Assembly: GCA_034437215.1 (NCBI GenBank)
Contig: DAOTVC010000149.1
Span: 1 to 46,624 of the forward strand
DNA from: DAOTVC01 sp034437215
GTDB taxonomy: Bacteria > Chloroflexota > Anaerolineae > B4-G1 > SLSP01
DNA length: 46,624 nucleotides
Direction of reading: 5' to 3'
Shown here: one piece after another, positions 23,661 to 31,830 of the stretch
How the letters are laid out: each line of letters begins with the position of its first letter
How positions within the stretch are numbered: the stretch's first letter is position 1
Translations under genes and position numbers: made by a program
Notes under the pieces: model-generated
What the model was told of the DNA's origin: nothing
Databases searched by the model: none
The model's input: only the letters and a program-made list of their open reading frames with translations

Positions 23661-25313
23661 CTAGCCTCCGCCCTGGAGATTGCTAAGACTGCGACTGGCA
23701 ACGTCGGCGCTCAGCCCCCACAGCACCAACCCCAGGTAGTCGGCGAAGGGGTCGGCGCCGAAGGTAGCGCCGCTCTTCAGATAGAGGGAGCTCATGCCCA
23801 CGGCGACCAGGCCCAGCAAAAGCGCCAGGTAGAGAAGCGGACGGACCAGCCAGAGGGTCGCCTCCGCCCGGATCCGGTCGGAGAGACCGGAGAGGCCGAC
23901 GAGAAAGCGCCGTAAGCGCTCCTGAGCGGCGGAGATGTCGCGCAGCGCCCGCAGGGGCGGAGCCGTCGCCGCTTGCCCGACTGCCGTGACCGCGGCGGCG
24001 GCCTCAGTCGTGGCGTTGATGATATCGGTATCGGGTCCCCGGCTGGCGTTCATGATCCCCGTACCCAGCCCTGCCAGCAGCGTCTGAATCTCCTGCAGCA
24101 CCTCTTGGGCGTGCGCATCCTGCCGCTGCCCGATGAGCAGACGCGTCTGGGCGATCTTCTCCTGAATCCGCGCGACGTTGGGGTGCTGATTCCCCTCTAT
24201 GGCCCTCTCGATGTTGCGCAGCTTGAGCAACGCCTCCCGCCGTTCGTCGAGGGCCTGGATCTGCACCTCCATCATCTCCAGCTTCTCCTGGTAGACGGCC
24301 TGGCGCAGCCGCTCCACCATCGGCAGGAGAATCTTCTGATCCTCCGCGTGCATCTCCTGAACCCGTACCTCGAGGGCGTTGACCTTGTCCAGCGCCTCGG
24401 CCTGGGGTTCGCCCCGCTCCTGCATATACTTGAAGAGCCGTCCCAGCACGATGCCCAGCAGCAGGGCCACGAGGGGCCAGAAGGGCCCGACACGCACGCT
24501 GAGGTCGACGGGGATGGAGAGCCGTCCTGCCTGCCCCTCGAGGATCAGGTAGAGGCGCCCCGTGTAGTGATCCGGCGGCATGGCGCTTCGATTGAGGAGC
24601 AGGGGCAGCGAGATGATCCCGTCGGCAGGCAGGGTCACGGCCTCGGGCGGCGCCAACGCCTTCTCGGTCAGCTGGTACCCCGTCCCCTCCCCCAACACCA
24701 CCGCCTCGACGCCCTCCACCTTCACCGGCGCCTCCGTTTCGTTGTCGAACTGGAGGGACCAGAGATCGAGGAAGGCGCTCTGAGGCAGGAAGAGACGGGC
24801 CAGCCAGCAGTCGGGACCGGGCGCGCAGTTGACCAGCCGGAGGCTCAGATTCGACGTGCCCGGCAGCGCGGTGAGCACGGGGCGAGCGCGCGCCGTGACG
24901 GTGACCGGCACCGTCACGGCTCCCTCCTCCGTCTGCCCCGGCAGCAGCAGGGTGATCGTCCCCTCGTAGATCCCCGGCAGCGTGATGCCGTTCACGAGAA
25001 CCTGGAAGTTCTGCGGAACGTTCTCGGCGAGCGCGGTGGAGCCGCTGAGCGTAATCTGCTGCCGGCCGATGACCTCGTCCCCCCCCGCCATCTCCAGATC
25101 GGAGGCCAGGAAGGTAAAGCTCTCCACGTTTCCCCCCACGGCTGTGAGCCGCAGGTTCCCCACGAAAGCGTTCTCCTCCCCGACCCATCCCCGAATGGTC
25201 AGGGGGGAGTCGTTGGGATCCACTGCGATGCGGGTGACCTCCTGAGCGGCGACGGGTGAGAGCATGACGAGTGCCAGAGCCAAGACAAGCCACGGAACAC
25301 GTTTTATGATCAT
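23661..25313 (-). CDS. Transmembrane receptor-like protein paired with the CHAT protease
   Basis: The 550-residue protein starts at the ATG at 25313 (AGGAGG upstream). Residues 1-24 are a signal peptide (cut near VAA-QE). Residues about 25-275 are beta-rich, probably two or three Ig-like domains, with C163 and C169 as a possible disulfide. Residues 276-296 are a membrane helix (FWPLVALLLGIVLGRLF). Residues 300-410 are highly charged and helical, a predicted cytoplasmic coiled coil. Two further membrane segments follow (486-512, 524-540). I do not recognise the family. It lies 80 bases after the CHAT protease gene with no promoter visible between, so it is probably co-transcribed. A sensor or anchor for the protease is an inference. 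Confidence 0.75.
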   Translation of the reverse strand: MIIKRVPWLVLALALVMLSPVAAQEVTRIAVDPNDSPLTIRGWVGEENAFVGNLRLTAVGGNVESFTFLASDLEMAGGDEVIGRQQITLSGSTALAENVPQNFQVLVNGITLPGIYEGTITLLLPGQTEEGAVTVPVTVTARARPVLTALPGTSNLSLRLVNCAPGPDCWLARLFLPQSAFLDLWSLQFDNETEAPVKVEGVEAVVLGEGTGYQLTEKALAPPEAVTLPADGIISLPLLLNRSAMPPDHYTGRLYLILEGQAGRLSIPVDLSVRVGPFWPLVALLLGIVLGRLFKYMQERGEPQAEALDKVNALEVRVQEMHAEDQKILLPMVERLRQAVYQEKLEMMEVQIQALDERREALLKLRNIERAIEGNQHPNVARIQEKIAQTRLLIGQRQDAHAQEVLQEIQTLLAGLGTGIMNASRGPDTDIINATTEAAAAVTAVGQAATAPPLRALRDISAAQERLRRFLVGLSGLSDRIRAEATLWLVRPLLYLALLLGLVAVGMSSLYLKSGATFGADPFADYLGLVLWGLSADVASRSLSNLQGGG

Positions 25314-25393
25314 GATACCTCCTGACAATAAGTCTGATAGTCGTGTAGTCGGATAGTCGTCAGGTCTCACTTCCCGGCCAAGCTGCTCTCCCA

Positions 25394-27544
25394 TCAGAGA
25401 CCGACGGGCTGCTCCAGCGCGACCTCATTGGCAGCGTAGAGGGTGTAGATGAGGCCCAAGGGATTCTTCCGGCAGCGCAGCAGCTCGCGGCGCACCCCCA
25501 GCATGGCGGGTCCCAGGGCCTCACCCCGGAAGACGCGGGGCAGGAGGAGGCGCGCGTAGGTCTCGGCGAAGAGCTCGGGCACCGCGCACTCGGTCCCGAC
25601 CACGCCGCTGGCTCCGGCCTCCCGGAAGTCGGCGATAAGGCTGACGTAGCTCTCGGGGCCGTAGTCACCCGTCGCGCAGCCGTTCAGCAGGACCAGGGGG
25701 GCCGACTCCCACCGCAGGTTCGAGGCCTCGAGGAAGTCGCTGTTCAAGGCCGCGTCACTGAGCCGGAGATAGGGACCCAGCAAGGAACTCTGACCCCCGT
25801 GGCTGTAGAAGTAGACGAGGCCCAGCTCGGGTCCGCGCTCCTTCCAGATGGCCTCCAGCTGGGCCAGCTCCTCGGCGACGAGGAGCTCGACGTTGCCCTC
25901 TGCTTCCAGGTAACCCAGATGCTCCTGCCAGAGGCTGAAGTCCCGCCAGACGTTGACGTTAACGGGCAGAGGAGCGCCATTCCTCACCCGCCGGACGACG
26001 GTGGGGAGGGCGGGCAGCTCTCCGGTGATCCAGCAGGGGAGCTGTTCGATGGTGTGCCGGTATCCCCAGAAAGCGTAGGGGCAGACGAGATCGCTGCTCT
26101 CATCCGCACCGCAGGCGGTGTGGTCGCCGCCACAACCCGCGAAGTCACGACAGACGCGCGTTCGTTCGGGCACGTACTTGATGGGACGCTCGTAGAGCAG
26201 CGCCCAGGGCAGCGTCGCGACCCCCACCACCGGGTTGACCTGGATGACGTCGTCGGGGTGCAGCCGGGCCTGCAGCGCCTCGCGCTCGCCGTCCTCACCG
26301 CCCCGCCCCGTCAGCACCCGGTAGAGGCGGTGACCCACGAGCGCCCACTTGGGAAGCCAGAGGTCCAGCAGGTCGTCGTCGCCCTCTACGATCCACTGGT
26401 ACCCGAACCGCTCCCCCTCCCCGGTGACGGCAGCGAGGAGCTGGGCGCGCAGATCGGTGACCGCCTGCCCCAGGGCCTCGGGTTGAAGGTGGGTGTCGAA
26501 GGCCGCTACCTGCTGCTCCGTCTCCCCCGAGCGGTCGAGGAAGCGCAGATCGAGGCTGCCGTCACGGGGGTCCCGGGCGACGTCGATGGTCAGAACGCGG
26601 GAGGGCAGCGCCTGGAGCGCCTCCGGCTCGAGGCGCGCGGTGGTCGTAAAGGTCAGGCGCGCCGTCTGAACCGGTCGGGGGGAGGGCAACGGCTCCACAC
26701 CCTCGGCCGCCACGATCTCCACCTCCACCCGTTGGGACTGCAGCAGGTGACCCCGGTAGAAGAGCTCCACCTGCAGCTGGCCCCGCCCCTCCTCGAGGAG
26801 AGGACGCACGGAGAAGCGCAGCCCGCCGGAAGGGCCGGAACGCGGCAGGGAGAGGGTGGCCAGCCTGGGGCGCACCTCGAAGTCGCGGGAGGCCACCCAG
26901 ACGGTGATGGGCAGCGCCTCCTCGTCCTTCCAGACATCTTCGAGGGCGGCGCCGGGAAAGGGGACGTCCTCCTCCGCCAGCCCCTTGCGCTCGGGGCTCA
27001 CGTCCACGTAGAGGGCGTAGGGCCGGCCGTGGACGAGCGGCTTATCGACAGGGAGAGGGCGCTCCCCACCCACGTCGGTGAAGAGGACATTGAAATAGCG
27101 CGTCTCCGTCTCCCCCTCCAGCGCATCTTCGGTCAGGGAGGGACCCAGATCCTCGAGCAGCCGTCGCACCGTGGCTCCCATGCGCAACATGGGGGCAGAC
27201 TCGAGCCCCCCCTTGGGAAGGCCGACGGGGCCTGTAAAGGGCCCCATGGGGAGGCCCTTCGTCGTAGGCCCCAGCTGCTCCTCACCCGTGCACCGCTTCG
27301 CCTCCTGCACGAGGGAGCGAAAGACGGATTCGGCGGGGCTGTCCAGACCGGCCCGCACCATCCGCTCGACAAGTGAGGCCACCTCCTCCTCGGTCAGCGC
27401 CTGCTGGAGATCCTCGAGGAGGACCAGGAGGTAGTCGTGGAAGTCGAACCATTGGTAACCCAACGCCTCCTCGATGGCACTCAACTTCTTGTGCAGGCCT
27501 TCCAGAAAGAAGAGGTGTTCCTGCATCGTCCTGAGCTCTCTCAT
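25394..27544 (-). CDS. CHAT-domain (caspase-like) protease
   Basis: CHAT proteins are caspase-clan cysteine peptidases. In this 716-residue protein the dyad is H582 (LVYFYSHGG) and C623 (LVLLNGCATGDYG), followed by FREAGASGVVGTECAVP and FAETYARLLLPRVFRGEALG. A Cys-rich segment before the domain (RVCRDFAGC...CGADESSDLVCPYAFWGYRH) may bind metal. The first 75 residues are helical with alternating charge and resemble effector-associated adaptor domains; the middle 350 residues look beta-rich. I start at the ATG at 27544 because the open frame upstream runs into the promoter. It leads a two-gene operon with the receptor-like protein. Confidence 0.88.
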   Translation of the reverse strand: MRELRTMQEHLFFLEGLHKKLSAIEEALGYQWFDFHDYLLVLLEDLQQALTEEEVASLVERMVRAGLDSPAESVFRSLVQEAKRCTGEEQLGPTTKGLPMGPFTGPVGLPKGGLESAPMLRMGATVRRLLEDLGPSLTEDALEGETETRYFNVLFTDVGGERPLPVDKPLVHGRPYALYVDVSPERKGLAEEDVPFPGAALEDVWKDEEALPITVWVASRDFEVRPRLATLSLPRSGPSGGLRFSVRPLLEEGRGQLQVELFYRGHLLQSQRVEVEIVAAEGVEPLPSPRPVQTARLTFTTTARLEPEALQALPSRVLTIDVARDPRDGSLDLRFLDRSGETEQQVAAFDTHLQPEALGQAVTDLRAQLLAAVTGEGERFGYQWIVEGDDDLLDLWLPKWALVGHRLYRVLTGRGGEDGEREALQARLHPDDVIQVNPVVGVATLPWALLYERPIKYVPERTRVCRDFAGCGGDHTACGADESSDLVCPYAFWGYRHTIEQLPCWITGELPALPTVVRRVRNGAPLPVNVNVWRDFSLWQEHLGYLEAEGNVELLVAEELAQLEAIWKERGPELGLVYFYSHGGQSSLLGPYLRLSDAALNSDFLEASNLRWESAPLVLLNGCATGDYGPESYVSLIADFREAGASGVVGTECAVPELFAETYARLLLPRVFRGEALGPAMLGVRRELLRCRKNPLGLIYTLYAANEVALEQPVGL

Positions 27545-27599
27545 CGTGCAGCGCCTTTCGCAAAGACCGCAGCTGATTCCTGGGGGTGATGCAGGAACA

Positions 27600-27628
27600 A
27601 GTATAGCATAGTCGGACAAGCGGGACAA
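27600..27628 (-). promoter_or_regulatory. Promoter of the CHAT operon
   Basis: TTGTCC (27623-27628), 17-base spacer, TATACT (27600-27605) with a TG extension, about 49 bases before the start codon. Confidence 0.8.
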
Positions 27629-27702
27629 CAGTCATCACCCCGGGGGGGCGTTTTTATCCCTGAGAGGGAGGGATGGCACTACTTGGGGGAGGGGGGGACG
27701 GT

Positions 27703-27708
27703 TATACT
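27703..27708 (+). promoter_or_regulatory. -10 box of the stand-alone receiver gene
   Basis: TATACT ends six bases before the ATG at 27715. No good -35 box is seen (TACTTG at 27680-27685 at 17 bases is the closest), so an activator may be needed. Confidence 0.5.
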
Positions 27709-27714
27709 GAAACT

Positions 27715-28098
27715 ATGGTTCGAATTCTGATTCTCGAAGAACACGAGATGGTACGCCAGGCGCTCCAGGAGCGCCTGGACGACGCCGCCGGGCTGGAAGT
27801 AGTGAGCAGCGTAGGAGAGTACGGGCGAGCCGTCCAGGAGGCCCAGGCCGTGCATCCCGAGGTCATCCTGATGGAGATCAAGACGACCGCCGGGCTGGCG
27901 ACCCTCCAGGCCCTGCGCAGCGCGCTGCCCCGCGCTGCGGTGCTGGTGCTAACCTCCTACCCCGACGCCCGCGAGGAGGAACACGTTCTTGCTCTGGGGG
28001 CCCGTGCCTATCTCTTGAAAACCCTCAACACCGCCTCCCTGGTACAGGCCATCCACGACACCGCCCACTGCCCCATCGAGAGCCTGAGAGCTCTCTAG
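27715..28098 (+). CDS. Stand-alone receiver-domain protein with Glu at the phospho-acceptor position
   Basis: The 127-residue protein is a receiver domain with no output domain. It resembles NarL/FixJ-type receivers (VRILILEEHEMVRQALQERL), but the acidic pair is E8-E9 and the phospho-acceptor position is E54 (ILMEIKTTAG instead of LMDIRMP). The conserved T80 and K102 remain. A Glu here often mimics the phosphorylated state, so it may be constitutively active or bind partners independently of phosphorylation. I start it at 27715; that ATG is seven bases after a -10 box, so the mRNA is probably leaderless. It diverges from the CHAT operon. Confidence 0.8.
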   Translation: MVRILILEEHEMVRQALQERLDDAAGLEVVSSVGEYGRAVQEAQAVHPEVILMEIKTTAGLATLQALRSALPRAAVLVLTSYPDAREEEHVLALGARAYLLKTLNTASLVQAIHDTAHCPIESLRAL

Positions 28099-28113
28099 TG
28101 CAGCGGGCACGCC

Positions 28114-29337
28114 TCAGCCCCCGAGATCGGGCAGGAAAACCCCAAAGACCTGGTTCCCCAGCAGGCGCCCGGTGACAGTCAGGCGCAGCCGCTCCGCACA
28201 CCACTCCAGTAGCCCCAGGCGCACGAAGCGCTCGATCACCGTACCGTAGCGCTCCTCGAGGCCCATCCCAAAGCGCGCGCGGAACTCCACGTCGGCGACC
28301 CCCTCGGCGAGCCGCAGCCCCATCATCAGCGTCTCGCCCATCTCCAGGGACCGCGGGATGGGCTCCTCCTCGACGACGGGCAGCCGACCCGCTTCGAGTC
28401 GGGCGCCGTACTCACGGGGCCGCGTCAAGTTGCTCCAGCGCCGCCCGCCGAGCCACGAGTGGGCTCCCGCGCCCAGGCCCAGCCACGGCCGGTTGCGCCA
28501 GTAGATGAGGTTGTGGTGGGCCACCCAGGGGCCCAGGCCCTCGGTCCGTCCTTGGGGAGGCAGCGCCCAGAGTGTCGGGGAGGGTTGCACCCCCAGCGCC
28601 CAGTTCGAGATCTCATACTGCCAGAAGCCCGCGGCCTGCAGCCGCTCTCCCGCCAGGTCGTACATGTCGGCAGCCAGATCGGGATCAGGCTCGGGAAGTT
28701 CTCCCCGGCCCACCCGCTCGGCGAGGGGCGTCCCCGGCTCGAGCTTGAGGGCGTAGAGGGAGAGGTGACGGGGAGCGAGGGCCAGAACGGCCTCCAGACT
28801 TCGGGCCCACCCCGCGAGGCTCTGGCCCGGCAGGCCGAAGATGAGATCCAGGGAGAGATTGTCGAAGCCCGCCCTCCGGGCGTCCTCCACGGCGGCACAG
28901 GCCTCCTCCCAACCGTGAATTCGTCCCAGGAGCGCCAGCTCTCCCTCCGCGGCCGACTGCACGCCCAAACTCAACCGGTTCACCCCCACCTCGCGCAAGC
29001 GGCGCAGCGAGGTGCGCTCCACCGTGCCCGGATTGGCCTCCAACGTGATCTCGGCGGCATCGTTCAGACGGAAAAGCCGCCGGGCCGCCTCGACGAGAGA
29101 GGTCACGCTCTCCACGGGGAGCAGGGAGGGGGTTCCGCCGCCGAAGTAGAGCGTTGTGGCCTCGAGGGAGGCAGGATATTCGGCGTGGAGCTCCAGCTCT
29201 TGTAGAAGAGCGTTCACGTATTGGGGACGCAGCTCGAGAAGGCCCGCGTAGGTGTTGAAGTCGCAGTAGGTACAGCGACGGCGACAGAAGGGTACGTGGA
29301 CGTAGAGACCGACCTTCACGGGCTCACTGCCTCTCAC
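28114..29337 (-). CDS. hemW: Radical SAM protein HemW-like (coproporphyrinogen III oxidase-like)
   Basis: The 407-residue protein has the radical SAM motif CRRRCTYC, LYFGGGTPSLL, LEANPGTV, LGVQSA and DLIFGLPGQS. The HNLIYW segment (in WVAHHNLIYWRNRPWLGLGAGAHSW) is typical of HemW, a heme chaperone, rather than the true oxidase HemN. The predicted start is a GTG at 29337, 13 bases after the ABC ATPase gene; a second in-frame GTG at 29319 (KVGLYVHVPFC) is equally possible. It converges on the receiver gene with only 15 bases between. Confidence 0.88.
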   Translation of the reverse strand: MRGSEPVKVGLYVHVPFCRRRCTYCDFNTYAGLLELRPQYVNALLQELELHAEYPASLEATTLYFGGGTPSLLPVESVTSLVEAARRLFRLNDAAEITLEANPGTVERTSLRRLREVGVNRLSLGVQSAAEGELALLGRIHGWEEACAAVEDARRAGFDNLSLDLIFGLPGQSLAGWARSLEAVLALAPRHLSLYALKLEPGTPLAERVGRGELPEPDPDLAADMYDLAGERLQAAGFWQYEISNWALGVQPSPTLWALPPQGRTEGLGPWVAHHNLIYWRNRPWLGLGAGAHSWLGGRRWSNLTRPREYGARLEAGRLPVVEEEPIPRSLEMGETLMMGLRLAEGVADVEFRARFGMGLEERYGTVIERFVRLGLLEWCAERLRLTVTGRLLGNQVFGVFLPDLGG

Positions 29338-29350
29338 CCGGGCAGAGGGG

Positions 29351-30304
29351 TCATGAGACGATCCCGCGGGTCAGATCGAGGAAGAGACTTTCCAGCGTCG
29401 CGCGCTCCTCGAGATAGGAGCGCACGGGCCAGCCGCCCTGGACGAGAGCGGCCAACAGTGCCACCACGGCGTCCTCCTGGCCCTGCAGGGTCACCCGGAG
29501 CACCTCCTCACCGCTCCCCTGGACGACCTCGACGGCGGCGACGTCAGGGCGCGCCGTCAGCCAGGCGTGAGCGTCGGCGGTGCTCCCCAGGAAGGTGACG
29601 AGGATAGTGCGCTGGGGCTGCAACCGCATACGAATCTCGTCGATGGGACCGGAGGCCACGAGAGTGCCGGCCTCGATGATCCCCAGGTGGGTGGCGATCT
29701 CGTCCAGCTCCCGCAGCACGTGGGAGGAGAGCAAGATGGTCTTCCCCATCTCCTGCAGGGCGGCGAGGATCTCCCGCAGCTCCACCCGGGCGCGGGGATC
29801 CAGACCGGCGGCGGGCTCGTCGGCGATGATGAGGGCCGGGTCGTGCACCAGGGCGCGGGCGAGCCCCAGCCGCTGTCGCATCCCCCGCGAGAGGGTGCGC
29901 ACCGGGTCGGCGGCGCGGTGTGCCAGCCCCACGAGATCCAGCAGGTCGGCGATCATGGCGGGACGGCGCTCGGGGGCGATACCGTAGCAGGCGGCAAAGA
30001 AGTCGAGGTACTCCACGGCGTTCAACTCCTCGTAGAGACCGAACTCGTCGGGGATGTACCCGAGGATGCGTCGCACGTCGCGAGGACGCTCGTCGACGGG
30101 ATAGCCGCCCACCCGCACCTCACCCTGGTCGAAGCGGAGCAGGGTCGCCAGGATGCGGAGGGTGGTCGTCTTGCCCGCGCCGTTGGGTCCCACGAAGGCA
30201 TAGATGGCCCCCTGCTCCACGTCAAAGGAGAGCCCGTCGAGAGCGGGTCGTTTGGCCTTCCGGTAGGTCTTGTGTAGATTGTGAACCTCGATGATGGCGC
30301 TCAT
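29351..30304 (-). CDS. ABC transporter ATPase, export type (CcmA/DrrA-like)
   Basis: The 317-residue protein has Walker A GPNGAGKTT, Q-loop YIPDEFGLYEELNAVEYLDFF, signature LSRGMRQRLGLARAL, Walker B ALIIADEPAAGLDP and switch SSHVL. About 80 extra C-terminal residues follow. This is the pattern of ABC-2 type exporters. No permease gene is adjacent, so its partner is elsewhere. The ATG at 30304 has a strong GGAGGA site and overlaps the previous stop codon (30301-30304), so it is coupled to the NUDIX fusion gene. Confidence 0.9.
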   Translation of the reverse strand: MSAIIEVHNLHKTYRKAKRPALDGLSFDVEQGAIYAFVGPNGAGKTTTLRILATLLRFDQGEVRVGGYPVDERPRDVRRILGYIPDEFGLYEELNAVEYLDFFAACYGIAPERRPAMIADLLDLVGLAHRAADPVRTLSRGMRQRLGLARALVHDPALIIADEPAAGLDPRARVELREILAALQEMGKTILLSSHVLRELDEIATHLGIIEAGTLVASGPIDEIRMRLQPQRTILVTFLGSTADAHAWLTARPDVAAVEVVQGSGEEVLRVTLQGQEDAVVALLAALVQGGWPVRSYLEERATLESLFLDLTRGIVS

Positions 30305-31107
30305 TCCTCCTCCCTCCCCTCCACCCACCGGCGGAGATCGTCGAGAACGCGAGCCGCGTGTTCGAAGGCGATCTGACCGGGCAGATCCTCGAGAGGGAAC
30401 CAGCGCCAACCGTCGGCGTCATCACCCGCAGTCGGCTCCCCCTCCGCCGCCCCCACGAAGTAGATGTTGAGAATGGCGTAGCGATCCCCTTGATAGTCGT
30501 AGTGGTCACCGTAGAAGCCGAGGAAGTCCACCACTCGAGCTCGCAGCCCCGTCTCCTCCTCCACCTCCCGCAGGGCCGCCGTCTCGGGCAGCTCCTCCTC
30601 CTGAAGGAAGCCCCCGGGGATGTCCCAATATCCCCGATAGGGCTCGAGATTGCGGTGCACGAGCAGCACCTGGCCCTCGCGCAGGATCAACATCCCGGCA
30701 GCAGGTTTGGCGTTGACGTAGTTGCGCCTCCCGCAGACGGTACAGACGGGCACCAGATCCCCGCCCACCGGCTGGCGATTCAGAGGGCCGCCACAGCGCG
30801 GGCAGAAGCGGTAGGAGCGGTGATCACCGAAGCGCTCGAAGTCAAAGGGGGCGCCCCTAAAGGGTTGCTGCTCCTCGATCTTGGAGAGCTTCCCTGTGCG
30901 GGAGAGGCGCTTGAAGGCGAGCTCGGCCTTCGTCGCCCCGGAACGGTCGGGGTAGGACCAGACGGCCAGGAGCTCCACAGGTGGATACTGGCGCGTATAG
31001 CGCGCGCCCTCCCCCATCCGGTGCTCCTCCAAGCGCCGCTCCACATCGGTGGTGATGCCCGTGTAGAGGGCGTCATTAGAACAGCGCAACACGTAGAGAA
31101 ACCACAT
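30301..31107 (-). CDS. GIY-YIG domain / zinc ribbon / NUDIX hydrolase fusion
   Basis: Residues 1-80 match the small UPF0213/YhbQ GIY-YIG family (WFLYVLRCSNDALYTGITTDVERRLEEH, then ARYTRQYPPVELLAVW). Residues 102-125 are a four-Cys zinc ribbon (CPRC...CTVC) as in NADH pyrophosphatase. Residues 135-265 are a NUDIX hydrolase with a complete box at 166-188 (GFLQEEE, R180-E181, E184-E185, G187). The first part implies nuclease activity and the last cleaves nucleoside diphosphate-linked compounds. All three are usually separate proteins, and the frame runs through without a stop. Confidence 0.88.
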   Translation of the reverse strand: MWFLYVLRCSNDALYTGITTDVERRLEEHRMGEGARYTRQYPPVELLAVWSYPDRSGATKAELAFKRLSRTGKLSKIEEQQPFRGAPFDFERFGDHRSYRFCPRCGGPLNRQPVGGDLVPVCTVCGRRNYVNAKPAAGMLILREGQVLLVHRNLEPYRGYWDIPGGFLQEEELPETAALREVEEETGLRARVVDFLGFYGDHYDYQGDRYAILNIYFVGAAEGEPTAGDDADGWRWFPLEDLPGQIAFEHAARVLDDLRRWVEGREEE

Positions 31108-31148
31108 AGATCTCCAGACTCTGTCTCGCTAGTGACGTACGGCAGATG

Positions 31149-31180
31149 GGAGTCCGGGCGTAGTCCACGACCCGGGCTCC
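31149..31180 (-). promoter_or_regulatory. Hairpin in the leader of the NUDIX fusion gene
   Basis: A 10-base stem with one G-T pair (31149-31158 with 31171-31180) and a 12-base loop, inside the roughly 79-base leader. Confidence 0.45.
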
Positions 31181-31192
31181 TGCTCTCAGGAA

Positions 31193-31220
31193 AGTATAGC
31201 GGGATGAGGAGGAAAATCAA
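31193..31220 (-). promoter_or_regulatory. Promoter of the NUDIX fusion gene
   Basis: TTGATT (31215-31220), 16-base spacer, TATACT (31193-31198). It drives the NUDIX fusion, the ABC ATPase and probably hemW. Confidence 0.75.
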
Positions 31221-31231
31221 AGGGACGCGTC

Positions 31232-31630
31232 TCACTCGTCGTCCTCCTCCCCGACGATGGTGAACTTGCGTTCCCGGCGCGCGGGCCAGGGGGCGCTCTC
31301 CCCCTGCCAGGGAAGTGCCTGGGTCTGATGGCCGTAGCCCGGGGGCAGCATGGGTGGGGCGACCACGACTACCGAGGGTGGTGAGGAGCGGGCTTCCGCC
31401 CGCTGTTCGCGGCGCTCTCCCTGACGCCTCTGCTGCTCGCGCCAGACGAACACGAAGAGAAAGAGGACGGGCAGCAACACCGCTATCCCGCAGCCCAATC
31501 CGACCAACAGCGCCAGGGCGTCGTCACTCAAACGCCGGCTGACGACCACGGACATCACGACGACGAAGGTCATCCCCAGCAGGGTCACAAAACGGCCCAA
31601 CCGCCGTCCCAACGGTTCTCGCTCTTCCAT
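31232..31630 (-). CDS. Small two-helix membrane protein, function unknown
   Basis: The 132-residue protein has two hydrophobic segments (FVTLLGMTFVVVMSVVVS and LLVGLGCGIAVLLPVLFLFVFVW), a charged REQQRRQGERREQRAEAR stretch and a low-complexity Pro-rich tail ending KFTIVGEEDDE. GGAGG precedes the ATG. No family is recognised. Confidence 0.6.
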   Translation of the reverse strand: MEEREPLGRRLGRFVTLLGMTFVVVMSVVVSRRLSDDALALLVGLGCGIAVLLPVLFLFVFVWREQQRRQGERREQRAEARSSPPSVVVVAPPMLPPGYGHQTQALPWQGESAPWPARRERKFTIVGEEDDE

Positions 31631-31673
31631 CCGCCACCTCCTCCGGAAATGAGTCCCGTAGTCAGAAAGATAA

Positions 31674-31786
31674 GGGTGTGTTTCAACCCAGTTATGAGCT
31701 GCCCATGACTGAGACGTAAAGCGTGAAACGTGAGGGTCTCACGGTCTACGTTTCACACTTCGGTCTAACTCAAGTGAAACACGCCC
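31674..31786. repeat. Nested inverted-repeat element downstream of the FtsK-like gene
   Basis: Outer arms GGGTGTGTTTCA (31674-31685) and TGAAACACGCCC (31775-31786) pair at 11 of 12 positions. Inner arms at 31720-31731 and 31748-31759 (AGCGTGAAACGT and its complement) pair at 11 of 12. The core is CGTGAG-GGT-CTCACG. The whole could fold into one long hairpin. It has the form of a small non-autonomous element; no ORF is present. Confidence 0.6.
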
Positions 31787-31830
31787 GCAAGGTGTACACA
31801 ACCCCAGCGCCTCCTGCTTCTGGGGCAGGC

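Noticed and set aside
23973..25293. Two long alternative frames over the receptor-like gene (plus strand 23973-25259 and minus strand 24004-25293)
   Set aside because: The chosen frame has a signal peptide, membrane helices and a good ribosome site; these have none.
26061..26170. Cys-rich segment of the CHAT protein as a separate zinc-finger gene or a frameshift
   Set aside because: The frame runs through without a break and the segment leads directly into the peptidase domain.
25799..27376. 525-residue open frame opposite the CHAT gene
   Set aside because: Antisense to the CHAT protein; low-complexity Gly/Leu/Arg/Gln composition.
28098..28114. Terminator between the receiver gene and hemW
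   Set aside because: Only 15 bases separate the convergent stops and no stem is visible.
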